Assembly (NCBI GenBank): GCA_965224575.1
Contig: CBDCZQ010000006.1
Coordinates: 124,001 to 188,000 of the forward strand
Direction of reading: 5' to 3'
From: QPIN01 sp965224575
Lineage (GTDB): Bacteria > Pseudomonadota > Gammaproteobacteria > Methylococcales > Methylomonadaceae
DNA length: 64,000 bases
How positions within the stretch are numbered: position 1 is the first letter of the stretch; every line of letters starts with the position of its first letter. The notes beneath the pieces are model-generated. The model had not been told where the DNA came from and ran no database searches. It was given only the letters and a program-made list of their open reading frames with translations. Of this stretch, positions 42,124 to 51,242 are shown piece after piece. The position numbers and the translations under genes were made by a program.

Positions 42124-42239
42124 GGCAGATGAGTCGTAAGCTGGATAAGAGCGATAGCGTTATCCAGCATTATATATAATGTGATGGAGAAAATGATATG
42201 CATTTTACGTCCCTGCATTAAGTTAAATGGTTATTGTTC

Positions 42240-42317
42240 GGCTGCTGTCTTTTTTTAGCAGTCCGATTATGGGTACTGAAATGTTGGGTTAACGATAAAG
42301 CCGTTAGCCCAACCTAC
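42240..42317. repeat. GTAGGTTGGGCT-family palindromic repeat, copy 5 (right flank of the DUF285 gene)
   Basis: Left arm GGCTGCTGTCTTTTTTTAGC is degenerate, right arm GTTAGCCCAACCTACA is well conserved, and the internal motif is GTTGGGTTAACGATAAAGCC. It lies 117 bp after the DUF285 stop and is inverted relative to copy 4, so the gene is enclosed by inverted copies. Just upstream, CCCTGCATTAAGTTAA matches the outer arm of copy 4. Confidence 0.7.
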
Positions 42318-42354
42318 AAAAAATCATACAACTTTTCACCTTGTATATTTTTTA

Positions 42355-42576
42355 TCACCCAACCCACTCATAAAATTCCGTTAAAGTTGGATCACATTTA
42401 CTGCATGTACTCCCACAACCGTCGCCAACTGGCAGCTGACGTATTTTTCCTTTGCTCATCCATTTACTTATCATTCCTCTAAGAGCATCCGCTTCTACAT
42501 TAAAATGAATAACGAGCTCATTTAGTGTCACTCTTTTTTTTTCTTTAATATAGTTTCTAAGTTCAGATAAAATCAT
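42355..42576 (-). CDS. feoC: FeoC-like transcriptional regulator / FeoB-associated protein
   Basis: 73 residues. N-terminal winged-helix region (LSELRNYIKEKKRVTLNELVIHF) and a cysteine cluster CGSTCSKCDP near residue 54 that may bind an iron-sulfur cluster. FeoC works with FeoB in ferrous iron uptake, by protecting FeoB from proteolysis in Salmonella or as an iron-responsive regulator. It overlaps feoB by 14 bp. Confidence 0.82.
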   Translation of the reverse strand: MILSELRNYIKEKKRVTLNELVIHFNVEADALRGMISKWMSKGKIRQLPVGDGCGSTCSKCDPTLTEFYEWVG

Positions 42577-44899
42577 TCTTTTCTCCTTGCTCTATACTAT
42601 TTATTTGACCTGATTTTCCATAAATCCATAAGCCAGATATAACAAACATAAAAGCTACTATAAGCCCTACTATCCACTGTATTGAGTAGCCCGGGTGTTG
42701 TGAATAAGTCACTATTTGATAATACATAGTCGCGGTCATATAGGCTAAACCTGTGGTCCAAAAAACAACAAATAGTGCCCAATTAACATTTGTTTCACGA
42801 TATATTGCCGTTGTTGCTGCAACACAAGGCGCATATAATAAAATAAATAATAAATAGGCAAACGCTCCCGCTTGACCATCAAAACTTGAACGCATCGCGC
42901 CAAAAGTTCTACTTGTCACTTCCTGGCTTTCTGCTGCTGCATCAAGACTAGTCACATCACCAATGTTTAACCCTAATGGATCCAACAAATTATCTGCTAC
43001 GGCTATTAAATTTTCTGGAATAGTTGCACAAGCATCAATTAATGACTGTTGTAAATTAAAATCCTTTTCTTCTGTTATACCACCTGTTGCCATTTGACTA
43101 TACAACGCATCTAACGTTCCAACAACCGCTTCTTTAGCTAATACGCCGGTAAAAATACCGACGGTAGCTGGCCAATTATCTTCTTCTATTCCCATCGGTT
43201 TAAATGCTGGCGTTAAGAATCGACCAATTTCACTTAGTACTGATTTTTGACTATTCTCTTGACCAAAACTGCCATCAGTTCCTAATGCATTCAGAAAATT
43301 TAAAACCAACACCATGGGTACAATAACTTTCCCAGCATTAAATATAAAACTTTTAAGCCTATCCCAAGTTTTGATATAAACACCTTTAATCGTTGGCATA
43401 TGATAAGTTGGCAGCTCCATGATAAATGGAGTCGCTTTGCCTTTAAACAAGGTATGTCGCATGATTAGCCCAGTCAATACTGCAACGACAATACCTAGAA
43501 GATAAAGACCAAATACTAAATTCTGTCCACCAACCGGAAAAAATGCAGCTGCAAATAAAGCATAGACAGGCAACCTTGCTCCACAGGACATGAAAGGGTT
43601 CATCAAATTAGTCAGTATTCTATCTTTTTCATTATCTAGGGTTCGTGTCGCCATAATGGCGGGAACATTACATCCAAAACCAACAATCATAGGCACAAAC
43701 GATTTGCCAGGTAAACCAATCATCAACATTAATCGATCCATTACAAATGCAGCTCTAGACATATAGCCAGAATCTTCAAGTGCTGATAAAAATATAAACA
43801 AAAAACCTACGATAGGAATGAATGTAGCCACAACTTGTATACCACCTCCTATCCCATTAGCAATTAAAACAACAAGCCATTCAGGTAAGTTTATCTCTGT
43901 CAATATGGCACTTAGTCCATCAACAAAAATAGCGCCTACTGCTTGATCAAAAAAATCTATAAATGCACTACCAATATTGATAGTAAACATAAACATCGCA
44001 TACATCACCAATAAAAAGATAGGAATACCTAAAAATCGATTTAAAACAATTTGATCAATTTTATCTGATGCGTGCCTTGAAACCTCATTCAACCTGCAAA
44101 CACTTTGTTGCGTTAATTCATTAACAAAGCCATAACGTGCATCTGCTGCTAATATATCTATTTCATCATCCGCTTCGATTTCAACCTGTTGCTGAAGTTT
44201 CTTGACAGTCTCCGCAACACTATTTCCAGCTATTTCTTTTGCTAGAGTATCATCCTCTAATAACCGTAAAGTAAGCCACCGTAAATCAGATTGGCTTTCC
44301 CTTGCCTGTTCCTGTAACAACGGTGCTAAATTAGAAATTGCTTGTTCTAATGCAGGAGAATACTTAATTTCTATTACTGGTATTAATAATTCTTTATAAG
44401 CTTGATCAATAACAGTTTTAAGCCGATCAATCCCCATACCGGTTGTTGCAGAAATACCAACCACTGGACAAACTAGTTTTTTGGATAAAAAATCTATATC
44501 AATTTTAATTCCACGTTGTTTAACTGCATCCATCATATTAAGAACTAATATCATGGGAACACGCATTTCAACTAGCTGGGATGTCAAATATAAATTTCTT
44601 TCTATATTAGATGCATCTAGTATATTGATAATTAAATCGGCTTCTTTTGATGCAACATAGTCTCTCGCAACCTTTTCATCTAAAGAGACTTGGTCATCAG
44701 CTGCTTCCAGTGAATAAGTACCTGGCAGATCAACCACATTTATCTTTTTGTTAGCAAAGAAATACTCGCCTGTCTTTTTTTCAACAGTGACACCCGGCCA
44801 ATTTCCAACTTGCTGCCTCGACCCAGTTAGTACATTAAATAAAGTCGTTTTTCCACAATTTGGATTGCCTACCACACCAATTGTTAACTGATTATTCAT
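42563..44899 (-). CDS. feoB: Ferrous iron transport protein B
   Basis: 778 residues, full length. N-terminal G domain with P-loop GNPNCGKTT (11-19), NVVDLPGTYSLEA (G3) and LNMMDAVKQRG (G4). The membrane part has the Gate motif MSRAAFVMDRLM and the core FVPMIVGFGCNVPAIMATR and MSCGARLPVY. It imports Fe2+ into the cytoplasm across the inner membrane, with FeoA as partner. It overlaps feoA by 4 bp (ATGA) and feoC by 14 bp. Confidence 0.96.
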   Translation of the reverse strand: MNNQLTIGVVGNPNCGKTTLFNVLTGSRQQVGNWPGVTVEKKTGEYFFANKKINVVDLPGTYSLEAADDQVSLDEKVARDYVASKEADLIINILDASNIERNLYLTSQLVEMRVPMILVLNMMDAVKQRGIKIDIDFLSKKLVCPVVGISATTGMGIDRLKTVIDQAYKELLIPVIEIKYSPALEQAISNLAPLLQEQARESQSDLRWLTLRLLEDDTLAKEIAGNSVAETVKKLQQQVEIEADDEIDILAADARYGFVNELTQQSVCRLNEVSRHASDKIDQIVLNRFLGIPIFLLVMYAMFMFTINIGSAFIDFFDQAVGAIFVDGLSAILTEINLPEWLVVLIANGIGGGIQVVATFIPIVGFLFIFLSALEDSGYMSRAAFVMDRLMLMIGLPGKSFVPMIVGFGCNVPAIMATRTLDNEKDRILTNLMNPFMSCGARLPVYALFAAAFFPVGGQNLVFGLYLLGIVVAVLTGLIMRHTLFKGKATPFIMELPTYHMPTIKGVYIKTWDRLKSFIFNAGKVIVPMVLVLNFLNALGTDGSFGQENSQKSVLSEIGRFLTPAFKPMGIEEDNWPATVGIFTGVLAKEAVVGTLDALYSQMATGGITEEKDFNLQQSLIDACATIPENLIAVADNLLDPLGLNIGDVTSLDAAAESQEVTSRTFGAMRSSFDGQAGAFAYLLFILLYAPCVAATTAIYRETNVNWALFVVFWTTGLAYMTATMYYQIVTYSQHPGYSIQWIVGLIVAFMFVISGLWIYGKSGQINSIEQGEKNDFI

Positions 44900-45129
44900 A
44901 TTTTATCGATTAATAAAACAGCCGCTTCGTTTTTTCGTAAAGTTAACGAAAATCCACGTATTTTTATTTCTACGGGATCACCAAGAGGAGCAAACCGTGT
45001 CACAACAAATTCAGTTCCTGGTGTTAAGCCCATTGCAAGCAAACGTTTTCGATAAGCTTTACCCGACTTTTCAAAACCTATAATTTTTCCTTGATCACCT
45101 ACGGCAAGCATTTTCATACTAATTTCCAT
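44896..45129 (-). CDS. feoA: Ferrous iron transport protein A
   Basis: 77 residues from ATG 45129 (73 if ATG 45117, which has GGAAA upstream). SH3-like fold: KAYRKRLLAMGLTPGTEF, FAPLGDPVEIKIRGFSLTLRK and the end AAVLLI are the family's typical blocks. A further upstream TTG frame reaches into a Fur-box-like palindrome and is rejected. It probably binds FeoB and modulates the G domain. First gene of feoABC. Confidence 0.9.
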   Translation of the reverse strand: MEISMKMLAVGDQGKIIGFEKSGKAYRKRLLAMGLTPGTEFVVTRFAPLGDPVEIKIRGFSLTLRKNEAAVLLIDKI

Positions 45130-45168
45130 TAATTTACTCGTATCAAAACCCATTAAAACAAAATATAT

Positions 45169-45183
45169 TGAGAACAATTCTCA
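45169..45183. promoter_or_regulatory. Fur-box-like palindrome upstream of feoA
   Basis: TGAGAACAATTCTCA, an inverted repeat with 6-bp arms, matches the Fur 7-1-7 consensus (TGATAATNATTATCA) at 11 of 14 positions. It lies 40 bp upstream of the feoA start, where Fur repressor would block feoABC transcription under iron sufficiency. Confidence 0.75.
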
Positions 45184-45654
45184 TTTAGATAAACTATAGC
45201 ATACCCCCTATATTTTTGAAAGATTAAGTCCTAGTATTTTCAGAGTAACCGAGCTTTAAAATGTTGAAATTATAATTTTAGATGATGTCAAAACTATCAT
45301 TTTTATTTTGAAGGATTGAATAGCTAATATTATCAATTATTCATAACACGAAACTGTCTGCAAAAATGGTCTCTTAGGATGGATTAAAAGTATTATTGAT
45401 GTGAAAGAAAAAGAAGAATGGGTGAAATAGTGACCGAGGAAATAGCTTACCTATAAACTGGCTAAGCACGAACTAGCGAAGTATGTTAGAGCGTACCATT
45501 TGAGATTGCCACCAGAAAATGGCGTAATTATTTGTGCTATTTGAGTTTAATGATATAACAGTGAAGAAATTTGTGAAATGATGCCTATTTCTAGCTCAAC
45601 TTTTTTAGCTTATAGTACTACGGGCGTAGTCTTGATATCACTTAGTTTAATCGC
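45184..45654. other. 471-bp intergenic region, mostly nothing recognised
   Basis: Holds the feoABC promoter at its left edge and the region downstream of lapA at its right edge. Short open stretches exist on the plus strand (for example about 30 codons near 45448-45545) but lack a start codon and any recognised motif. Confidence 0.4.
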
Positions 45655-45906
45655 TTAGCTATTTCGTTTATTTTTTAACTGTTTATTCAGCTGCGCATAG
45701 TCTGCTTTTAACTTTAGCGCTTGGAACCATGCCACTAACAAACCTATTGCTATTCCAGCAAACAATTCTATCGTTAAAGCAACAGTTAAAGGCAATGAAA
45801 TAGACCCAAAACCTAGGTTTATTTGTACTAAATGAAAGTTCATAACTGAAAAAATCAGTGCAACAACAAAAATCACTAAAAATAATATTAATATAATTAA
45901 CTTCAT
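45655..45906 (-). CDS. lapA: LapA-domain (DUF1049) membrane protein
   Basis: 83 residues. Two transmembrane segments (about 3-22 and 37-62) with LVQINLGFGSISLPLTVAL between, and a basic C-terminal coiled tail (LKADYAQLNKQLKNK). Length and order match LapA (YciS), which acts with LapB in controlling LpxC stability and lipopolysaccharide assembly. It follows ihfB by 34 bp. lapB is not in the region immediately downstream. Confidence 0.85.
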   Translation of the reverse strand: MKLIILILFLVIFVVALIFSVMNFHLVQINLGFGSISLPLTVALTIELFAGIAIGLLVAWFQALKLKADYAQLNKQLKNKRNS

Positions 45907-45940
45907 TAAGAAACTCTTGTTATTGCATTAGAATTTGTAT

Positions 45941-46246
45941 TTAATCAATAATTCTACATTGTTCACGAGAACCATTCACTCTGTCTCGTAATTCCTTCCC
46001 TGGTTTAAAATGAGGGACATATTTTGCAGTTAATGAAACTGACTCTCCTGTTTTTGGGTTTCGTCCCATGCGAGGAGCTCTATGATGTAGAGAAAAACTT
46101 CCAAAACCTCTTATCTCTATTCTTTCACCTAAAGACAATGTTTCGCTCATATGTTCTACTACACACTTTACAGCCAATTCAACATCTTTTATCGCAAGAT
46201 GAGAAAGTTGGCGCGCTAAAGATTCAATTAATTCTGATTTAGTCAC
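45941..46246 (-). CDS. ihfB: Integration host factor subunit beta
   Basis: 101 residues, HU/IHF fold. The beta-arm PRMGRNPKTGESV carries the DNA-intercalating proline, and IEIRGFGSFSLHHRAPR is the family signature. The IhfB assignment rests on its position downstream of rpsA, as in E. coli and pseudomonads. It bends DNA at promoters and recombination sites as a heterodimer with IhfA. Confidence 0.93.
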   Translation of the reverse strand: MTKSELIESLARQLSHLAIKDVELAVKCVVEHMSETLSLGERIEIRGFGSFSLHHRAPRMGRNPKTGESVSLTAKYVPHFKPGKELRDRVNGSREQCRIID

Positions 46247-46529
46247 GTTCGATCCTACTAATATAAAAAGGAGTTCTCAGGAATAATTAGGCATAACTTA
46301 TTTGAAGTTATAACTTATATTAACCTAAACTGATTAGTTCATAGCTATTTACTATAACTATAACCCTAGTCAAAATGATAAAAAAAACAACTTTAATTCA
46401 AAAAATAGTTGACTTTATTTGAAAAATAAGAAGTTCCTATGACTTTCTCCTGCTTATATTCGTGTAACTAATACTACAACAAACATTTCTGTTTGCATTT
46501 AACCTTTCACTTTCTCCTATAAACTCTAG

Positions 46530-46574
46530 CATTTAAAAAATTTAAAGGAACTCATAGACGTGTACAAGCTCCTT
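46530..46574 (-). terminator. Probable rho-independent terminator of rpsA
   Basis: On the minus strand, AAGGAGCTT pairs along nine positions (two G-T) with GAGTTCCTT across a 12-nt loop and is followed by TAAATTTTTT. It starts eight bases after the rpsA stop. The remaining AT-rich gap up to ihfB presumably carries the ihfB promoter. Confidence 0.6.
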
Positions 46575-46581
46575 ATAGATA

Positions 46582-48246
46582 TTACTTATCTAATTGTTTA
46601 AAGATATCGCCTAATGTTGCAGAACCAGTGCCACTTTGCTTGCTAAAGTCTTTTATAACAGTAGCTTCTTCGTCATTATCTTTAGCTTTTATTGACAATG
46701 AAATAGATTTTGTCTTTTTATCAACACCAATAAATTTGGCTTCAATCTCATCGCCTTCATTCAATAATGTCCGCGCGTCCTCGACCCGATCACGCTGAAT
46801 TTCTGATGCTCGTAAATAACCTTCAACATTATCAGATAACTCAATAACAGCTCCTTTTGCATCAACAGATTTAACAATACCTTTTACCAAACTACTTTTT
46901 TCATGTAATCCAATAAAGTTCTGGAATGGGTCTTGTTCTAGCTGCTTAATACCTAAAGAAATACGCTCACGTTCAGAATCGACCGCCAAGATGATTGTTT
47001 CAACTTCATCACCTTTTTTGTAGTTACGGATAGTTTCCTTATCTGCTTCATTCCAGGTAATATCAGAGGTATGAACCAAGCCATCAATACCACCATCCAG
47101 ACCAATAAACACACCAAAGTCTGTAATTGATTTGATTTTCCCAGAAATCTTGTCACCTTTGTTATGCGTTGCAGCAAACTCATCCCATGGGTTAGTTCGA
47201 CATTGTTTCATACCTAACGAAATACGACGACGTTCCTCGTCTATTTCTAAAACCATCACTTCAACAGCATCACCTAATTGAACAACTTTAGATGGGTTAA
47301 CGTTTTTATTAGTCCAGTCCATTTCTGAAACATGAACCAACCCTTCAACACCTTCTTCAATTTCAATAAAGCAACCATAATCAGTTAAATTATTCACTTT
47401 ACCAGAAACGCGTGTTCCTGCAGGATAACGATTTGCTATTTCTTTCCATGGATCCTCACCCATTTGCTTCATACCTAATGAAACACGGGTTTTTTCCTTA
47501 TCAAATTTTAGAACTTTAACTTCAATTTCTTCACCAATTTCTACACATTCGGAAGGATGACGAACACGACGCCAAGCCATATCTGTAATGTGTAACAATC
47601 CATCAATGCCACCTAAATCAATAAACGCACCATAATCAGTTAAGTTTTTAACGATACCTTTAACAACTGCGCCATCTTCAAGAGTTTTCATTAACTCTTC
47701 TCTTTCTGCACTGTATTCTTTTTCTACTACTGCACGGCGTGAAAGAACAACGTTGTTACGCTTCTGGTCAATCTTTATAACTTTAAATTCAAGGTCACGA
47801 CCTTCAAGGAAAGTCGTATCTCTAATTGGGCGCACATCAACTAATGAACCTGGTAAAAAGGCACGCAAAGCACCTACAGCAACAGTAAAACCACCACGCA
47901 CTTTTCCATTAATGCGACCAACAATAGTTTCTTCGGCTTCAAAAGCTTTTTCAAGTTCACCCCAAGCTCTATTTTTCTTAGCTTTATCACGAGAAAGAAG
48001 AGTAGCTCCTAATCCATCTTCGAATAAGTCAAGAGCGACCTCGACTTCATCACCAATATCGACTTCCAGCTCACCATCAGGCGTTAAAAACTGCCATTTT
48101 GGTATAACACCTTCAGATTTTGCTTGCGCACTGACAATAACAAAATCATTGTCAATATCAATAACAGTACCAATTAACATTGCGCCTGGACGCATTTCAG
48201 TCCGGATTAGACTTTCTTCAAATAATTCAGCAAAGCTTTCGCCCAT
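46582..48246 (-). CDS. rpsA: 30S ribosomal protein S1
   Basis: 554 residues with six S1 motifs, the length and number typical of gammaproteobacteria. Repeating blocks include GAFIDLGGIDGLLHITDM, GCFIEIEEGVEGLVHVSEM and GVFIGLDGGIDGLVHTSDI. It recruits mRNAs, especially with weak Shine-Dalgarno sequences, to the 30S subunit. It lies between cmk and ihfB in the conserved order. The 153-bp leader may carry its usual autoregulatory site, which I could not resolve. Confidence 0.97.
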   Translation of the reverse strand: MGESFAELFEESLIRTEMRPGAMLIGTVIDIDNDFVIVSAQAKSEGVIPKWQFLTPDGELEVDIGDEVEVALDLFEDGLGATLLSRDKAKKNRAWGELEKAFEAEETIVGRINGKVRGGFTVAVGALRAFLPGSLVDVRPIRDTTFLEGRDLEFKVIKIDQKRNNVVLSRRAVVEKEYSAEREELMKTLEDGAVVKGIVKNLTDYGAFIDLGGIDGLLHITDMAWRRVRHPSECVEIGEEIEVKVLKFDKEKTRVSLGMKQMGEDPWKEIANRYPAGTRVSGKVNNLTDYGCFIEIEEGVEGLVHVSEMDWTNKNVNPSKVVQLGDAVEVMVLEIDEERRRISLGMKQCRTNPWDEFAATHNKGDKISGKIKSITDFGVFIGLDGGIDGLVHTSDITWNEADKETIRNYKKGDEVETIILAVDSERERISLGIKQLEQDPFQNFIGLHEKSSLVKGIVKSVDAKGAVIELSDNVEGYLRASEIQRDRVEDARTLLNEGDEIEAKFIGVDKKTKSISLSIKAKDNDEEATVIKDFSKQSGTGSATLGDIFKQLDK

Positions 48247-48399
48247 TTTTCTTTCCCATACTTGCTTTATATATACATCAATAGTTCACCATACATTGTT
48301 ATGTTGTATGCTGTTTTATCAAAAAGTACAAGCAAGTCTCATTTATTAAAGTTAAAAATAAAGCTATTTTCTAATAATATCAATAGCCACCAAAAGGTT

Positions 48400-49056
48400 C
48401 TAACGAACCAGATTCAACACTTCTTCAATAACCTTTTCAATCGGCAACTCAGAAGAATCTATATAAAGAGCATCATCCGCTTTTTTTAACGGTGCAGTTG
48501 AGCGTTCTTGATCTCTACGATCACGAATCTCAATTTCTTTAGTTATTTCTGCTAGATTAGCATTAATTCCTTTTTCTAACAACTGTTTGTATCTTCTTTT
48601 CCCTCTTTCTTCCGCGCTAGCTGTTAAATATGCCTTTTTTAAAGCACTAGGAAAAACGACTGTCCCCATATCCCGGCCATCAGCAACAAGCCCTGGGGCT
48701 TTTTGGAAGTCTCTTTGTTTCTGCAGTAACACCGCCCTTACTTCTGGGTATGCTGCGACTATCGACGCAGTATTAGCCGTCATTTGAGAAGGAAGTTCTG
48801 GAGTTATATCCAGTCCATTAAGCTTTACAATAAGCTCATCACCACATTCGAACTCCAGTACCATTGTTTTTGCAATCTGCACTACTGATTTTACATCGGC
48901 AATATCACATTTTTTTTGCAGCACAGCAATAGCCAAGGAACGATAAATAGAGCCGCTGTCTAAATAATTCCAACCCATTTTTTTCGCTACGGCTCTACTT
49001 ACAGTACCTTTACCTGCGCCACTAGGGCCATCAATGGTTAATACCGGCACACTCAT
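48400..49056 (-). CDS. cmk: Cytidylate kinase
   Basis: 218 residues. P-loop GPSGAGKGTVS at the N-terminus, DSGSIYRSLA, the bacterial CMP-binding insert, and GLVADGRDMGTVVFP followed by LTASAEERGKRR. It phosphorylates CMP/dCMP. It overlaps tyrA-aroA by 4 bp, the standard arrangement upstream of rpsA. Confidence 0.95.
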   Translation of the reverse strand: MSVPVLTIDGPSGAGKGTVSRAVAKKMGWNYLDSGSIYRSLAIAVLQKKCDIADVKSVVQIAKTMVLEFECGDELIVKLNGLDITPELPSQMTANTASIVAAYPEVRAVLLQKQRDFQKAPGLVADGRDMGTVVFPSALKKAYLTASAEERGKRRYKQLLEKGINANLAEITKEIEIRDRRDQERSTAPLKKADDALYIDSSELPIEKVIEEVLNLVR

Positions 49057-51242
49057 TTTAACTTCAACCCTAATTGTATTGCCAATTCTCGAAACTCAGG
49101 AAACGATGTATTTACATTTTCACAATCATTAATGGTAATCGGAGCAGTGGCTTTTAGGCCTGCAATAGAAAAAGACATAGCGATTCGATGATCATCATGA
49201 GAATCTACTTCACCACCACCAATTGAATCAATAGGCTTACCTTGGATTATCATACCATCCTCTCTGGCTAGCGCATCTACACCTAATATTTTCAACCCAT
49301 CAGCCATCACCTGAATACGATCACACTCTTTAACGCGTAATTCTTTGGCTCCCGTTAATTTTGTCTGCCCTTCTGCACAAGCGGCTGCTACAAATAACAC
49401 AGGAAATTCATCAATCGCCAAGGGCACCAATTCTTCTGGAATATCAATCCCTTTTAATTGACTGGAAACAACTCGTAGATCTGCTACTGGCTCACCACCC
49501 ACTGTCCTTTCATTTAGAACTTCTATTTTTGCACCCATTAAACGTAATATTTCTATAATACCGGTTCGAGTTGGGTTAACGCCTACATGTTTTAATGTAA
49601 CATCAGAATCTGGAGCAATAGATGCACCGACTAAAAAGAAAGCTGCGGAAGATATATCACTTGGCACATCAATATCAACAGCAAGCAATGTTCCCTCTGA
49701 ATTGATACTGGCTTTATCCCCGTCTCGTGTTACTGGGTATGAAAAACCATTCAACATTCTTTCAGTATGATCTCTTGTCGGCGCTGGCTCTGTTACCACA
49801 GTATCGCCTTTCGCATACATTCCTGCTAATAATAAGCACGATTTAACCTGAGCACTCGCCATCGGCATTTTATAATCAATTCCTTTTAAATTGCCCGTTC
49901 CAGTGATTTTCAGCGGAGCAGTTCCATCAGTCTGAGTTTTTATATTAGCACCCATTGTTAGTAAAGGGTCCGTCACTCTTTTCATAGGCCTTGACGATAA
50001 AGACTTATCTCCTGTCAAGACAGAATTGAATGCTTGCCCAGCTAATAAGCCACTCAACAAGCGCATTGATGTTCCTGAATTACCCAAATACAAAGGGTCT
50101 TTCGGTTCTTTTAAGCCATGCTTACCTACTCCATGTATAGTGATATTGCCATTTTCTGGCCCTTCAATTTCCACACCCATAGCCCGAAAAGCTTGTAATG
50201 TAGCTAATGCGTCTTCTGCATTTAAAAAGCCGGTCACATGAGTTATACCTTCTGCCAACGAACCTAGCATAATTGATCGGTGAGACATTGATTTATCTCC
50301 AGGTACTCGAATTTCTCCCCGTAAACGCCCCCCTGGTTGAACATTAAATGTAATAGATTGCGACATATGATTATCAAATTGATTAAGAAAACGCTGCCGT
50401 GCTTGTTTGGCATGCGTAAAGGTTTCTAAAAGTTGCTGGCTTTCATTATTATCCAACATCTGTTCTATATTTTTTAGCTCCACTTGCATTTGCTGAATTA
50501 AAGGGATAATTTCCTTTTTATTAGCATGGCAAATATCCAGCCACATGGTTGGGTCGCTAGACGCTATGCGTGTAAAATCTTTAAAGCCCCCCGCTGCGTA
50601 TTTAAAAACATCGCCTTGTTGATCTTTTTTTCCCAACAAATTAACTAATGCAAATGCAATAACGTGGGGTAAATGACTTGTAGCCGCTAAAACAGCATCA
50701 TGATGATCAACATCCATCACTGAAACATTGGAACCAATTTTCTTCCAAAATTTGACAACTTTACTTAAAGCCTGGGGACAGGACGAATGGATAGGAGTAA
50801 CAATTAAACGTTTGTTTTTAAACAAATCTACTTGCGAAGCCTCAACCCCACTATTTTCTGCTCCTGCTATAGGATGTGCGGGTATAAAATTATTCGGAAC
50901 TTTAGAAAATACTGTTCGAGCCGCTTCAATAACACTGCCTTTTGTGCTACCAGCATCCGTATAAATAGTCTGTTTATTCCAAAACGGCTGTAGCTTCTTA
51001 AAAACTTGCTCTATAACACCAACAGGCGTACAAATAATGACACAATCAGCATTTTTAACAGCTGGCTCTATATCAAAGTAATACTCATCGACCACCCCTA
51101 ATCTTTTCGCTGTACGCAGATTTTCTATCCCTTTTTCTCGCCCAAAAGCAACAATATGATGACATAGACCTTGTTCTCGCGCAGCTCTTGCAATGGAGCC
51201 GCCAATCAACCCCACACCAACAATACAAATTTTATTAAACAT
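49053..51242 (-). CDS. tyrA-aroA: Prephenate dehydrogenase / EPSP synthase fusion
   Basis: 729 residues. The N-terminal prephenate dehydrogenase (about 1-290) has the NAD motif IVGVGLIGGSIARAA and the DAVLAATSHLPH motif. After a short linker, the C-terminal EPSP synthase (about 300-729) begins VQPGGRLRGEIRVPGDKSMSHR and has LYLGNSGTSMRLLSGLL and RDHTERML. One protein thus provides two steps of aromatic amino-acid synthesis (shikimate pathway step six, and tyrosine). The same fusion is well known in pseudomonads and relatives. Confidence 0.95.
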   Translation of the reverse strand: MFNKICIVGVGLIGGSIARAAREQGLCHHIVAFGREKGIENLRTAKRLGVVDEYYFDIEPAVKNADCVIICTPVGVIEQVFKKLQPFWNKQTIYTDAGSTKGSVIEAARTVFSKVPNNFIPAHPIAGAENSGVEASQVDLFKNKRLIVTPIHSSCPQALSKVVKFWKKIGSNVSVMDVDHHDAVLAATSHLPHVIAFALVNLLGKKDQQGDVFKYAAGGFKDFTRIASSDPTMWLDICHANKKEIIPLIQQMQVELKNIEQMLDNNESQQLLETFTHAKQARQRFLNQFDNHMSQSITFNVQPGGRLRGEIRVPGDKSMSHRSIMLGSLAEGITHVTGFLNAEDALATLQAFRAMGVEIEGPENGNITIHGVGKHGLKEPKDPLYLGNSGTSMRLLSGLLAGQAFNSVLTGDKSLSSRPMKRVTDPLLTMGANIKTQTDGTAPLKITGTGNLKGIDYKMPMASAQVKSCLLLAGMYAKGDTVVTEPAPTRDHTERMLNGFSYPVTRDGDKASINSEGTLLAVDIDVPSDISSAAFFLVGASIAPDSDVTLKHVGVNPTRTGIIEILRLMGAKIEVLNERTVGGEPVADLRVVSSQLKGIDIPEELVPLAIDEFPVLFVAAACAEGQTKLTGAKELRVKECDRIQVMADGLKILGVDALAREDGMIIQGKPIDSIGGGEVDSHDDHRIAMSFSIAGLKATAPITINDCENVNTSFPEFRELAIQLGLKLK

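Noticed and set aside
45448..45545. Short open stretch (about 30 codons) downstream of lapA, considered as a gene fragment
   Set aside because: No start codon, no family recognised and closed by stops on both sides.
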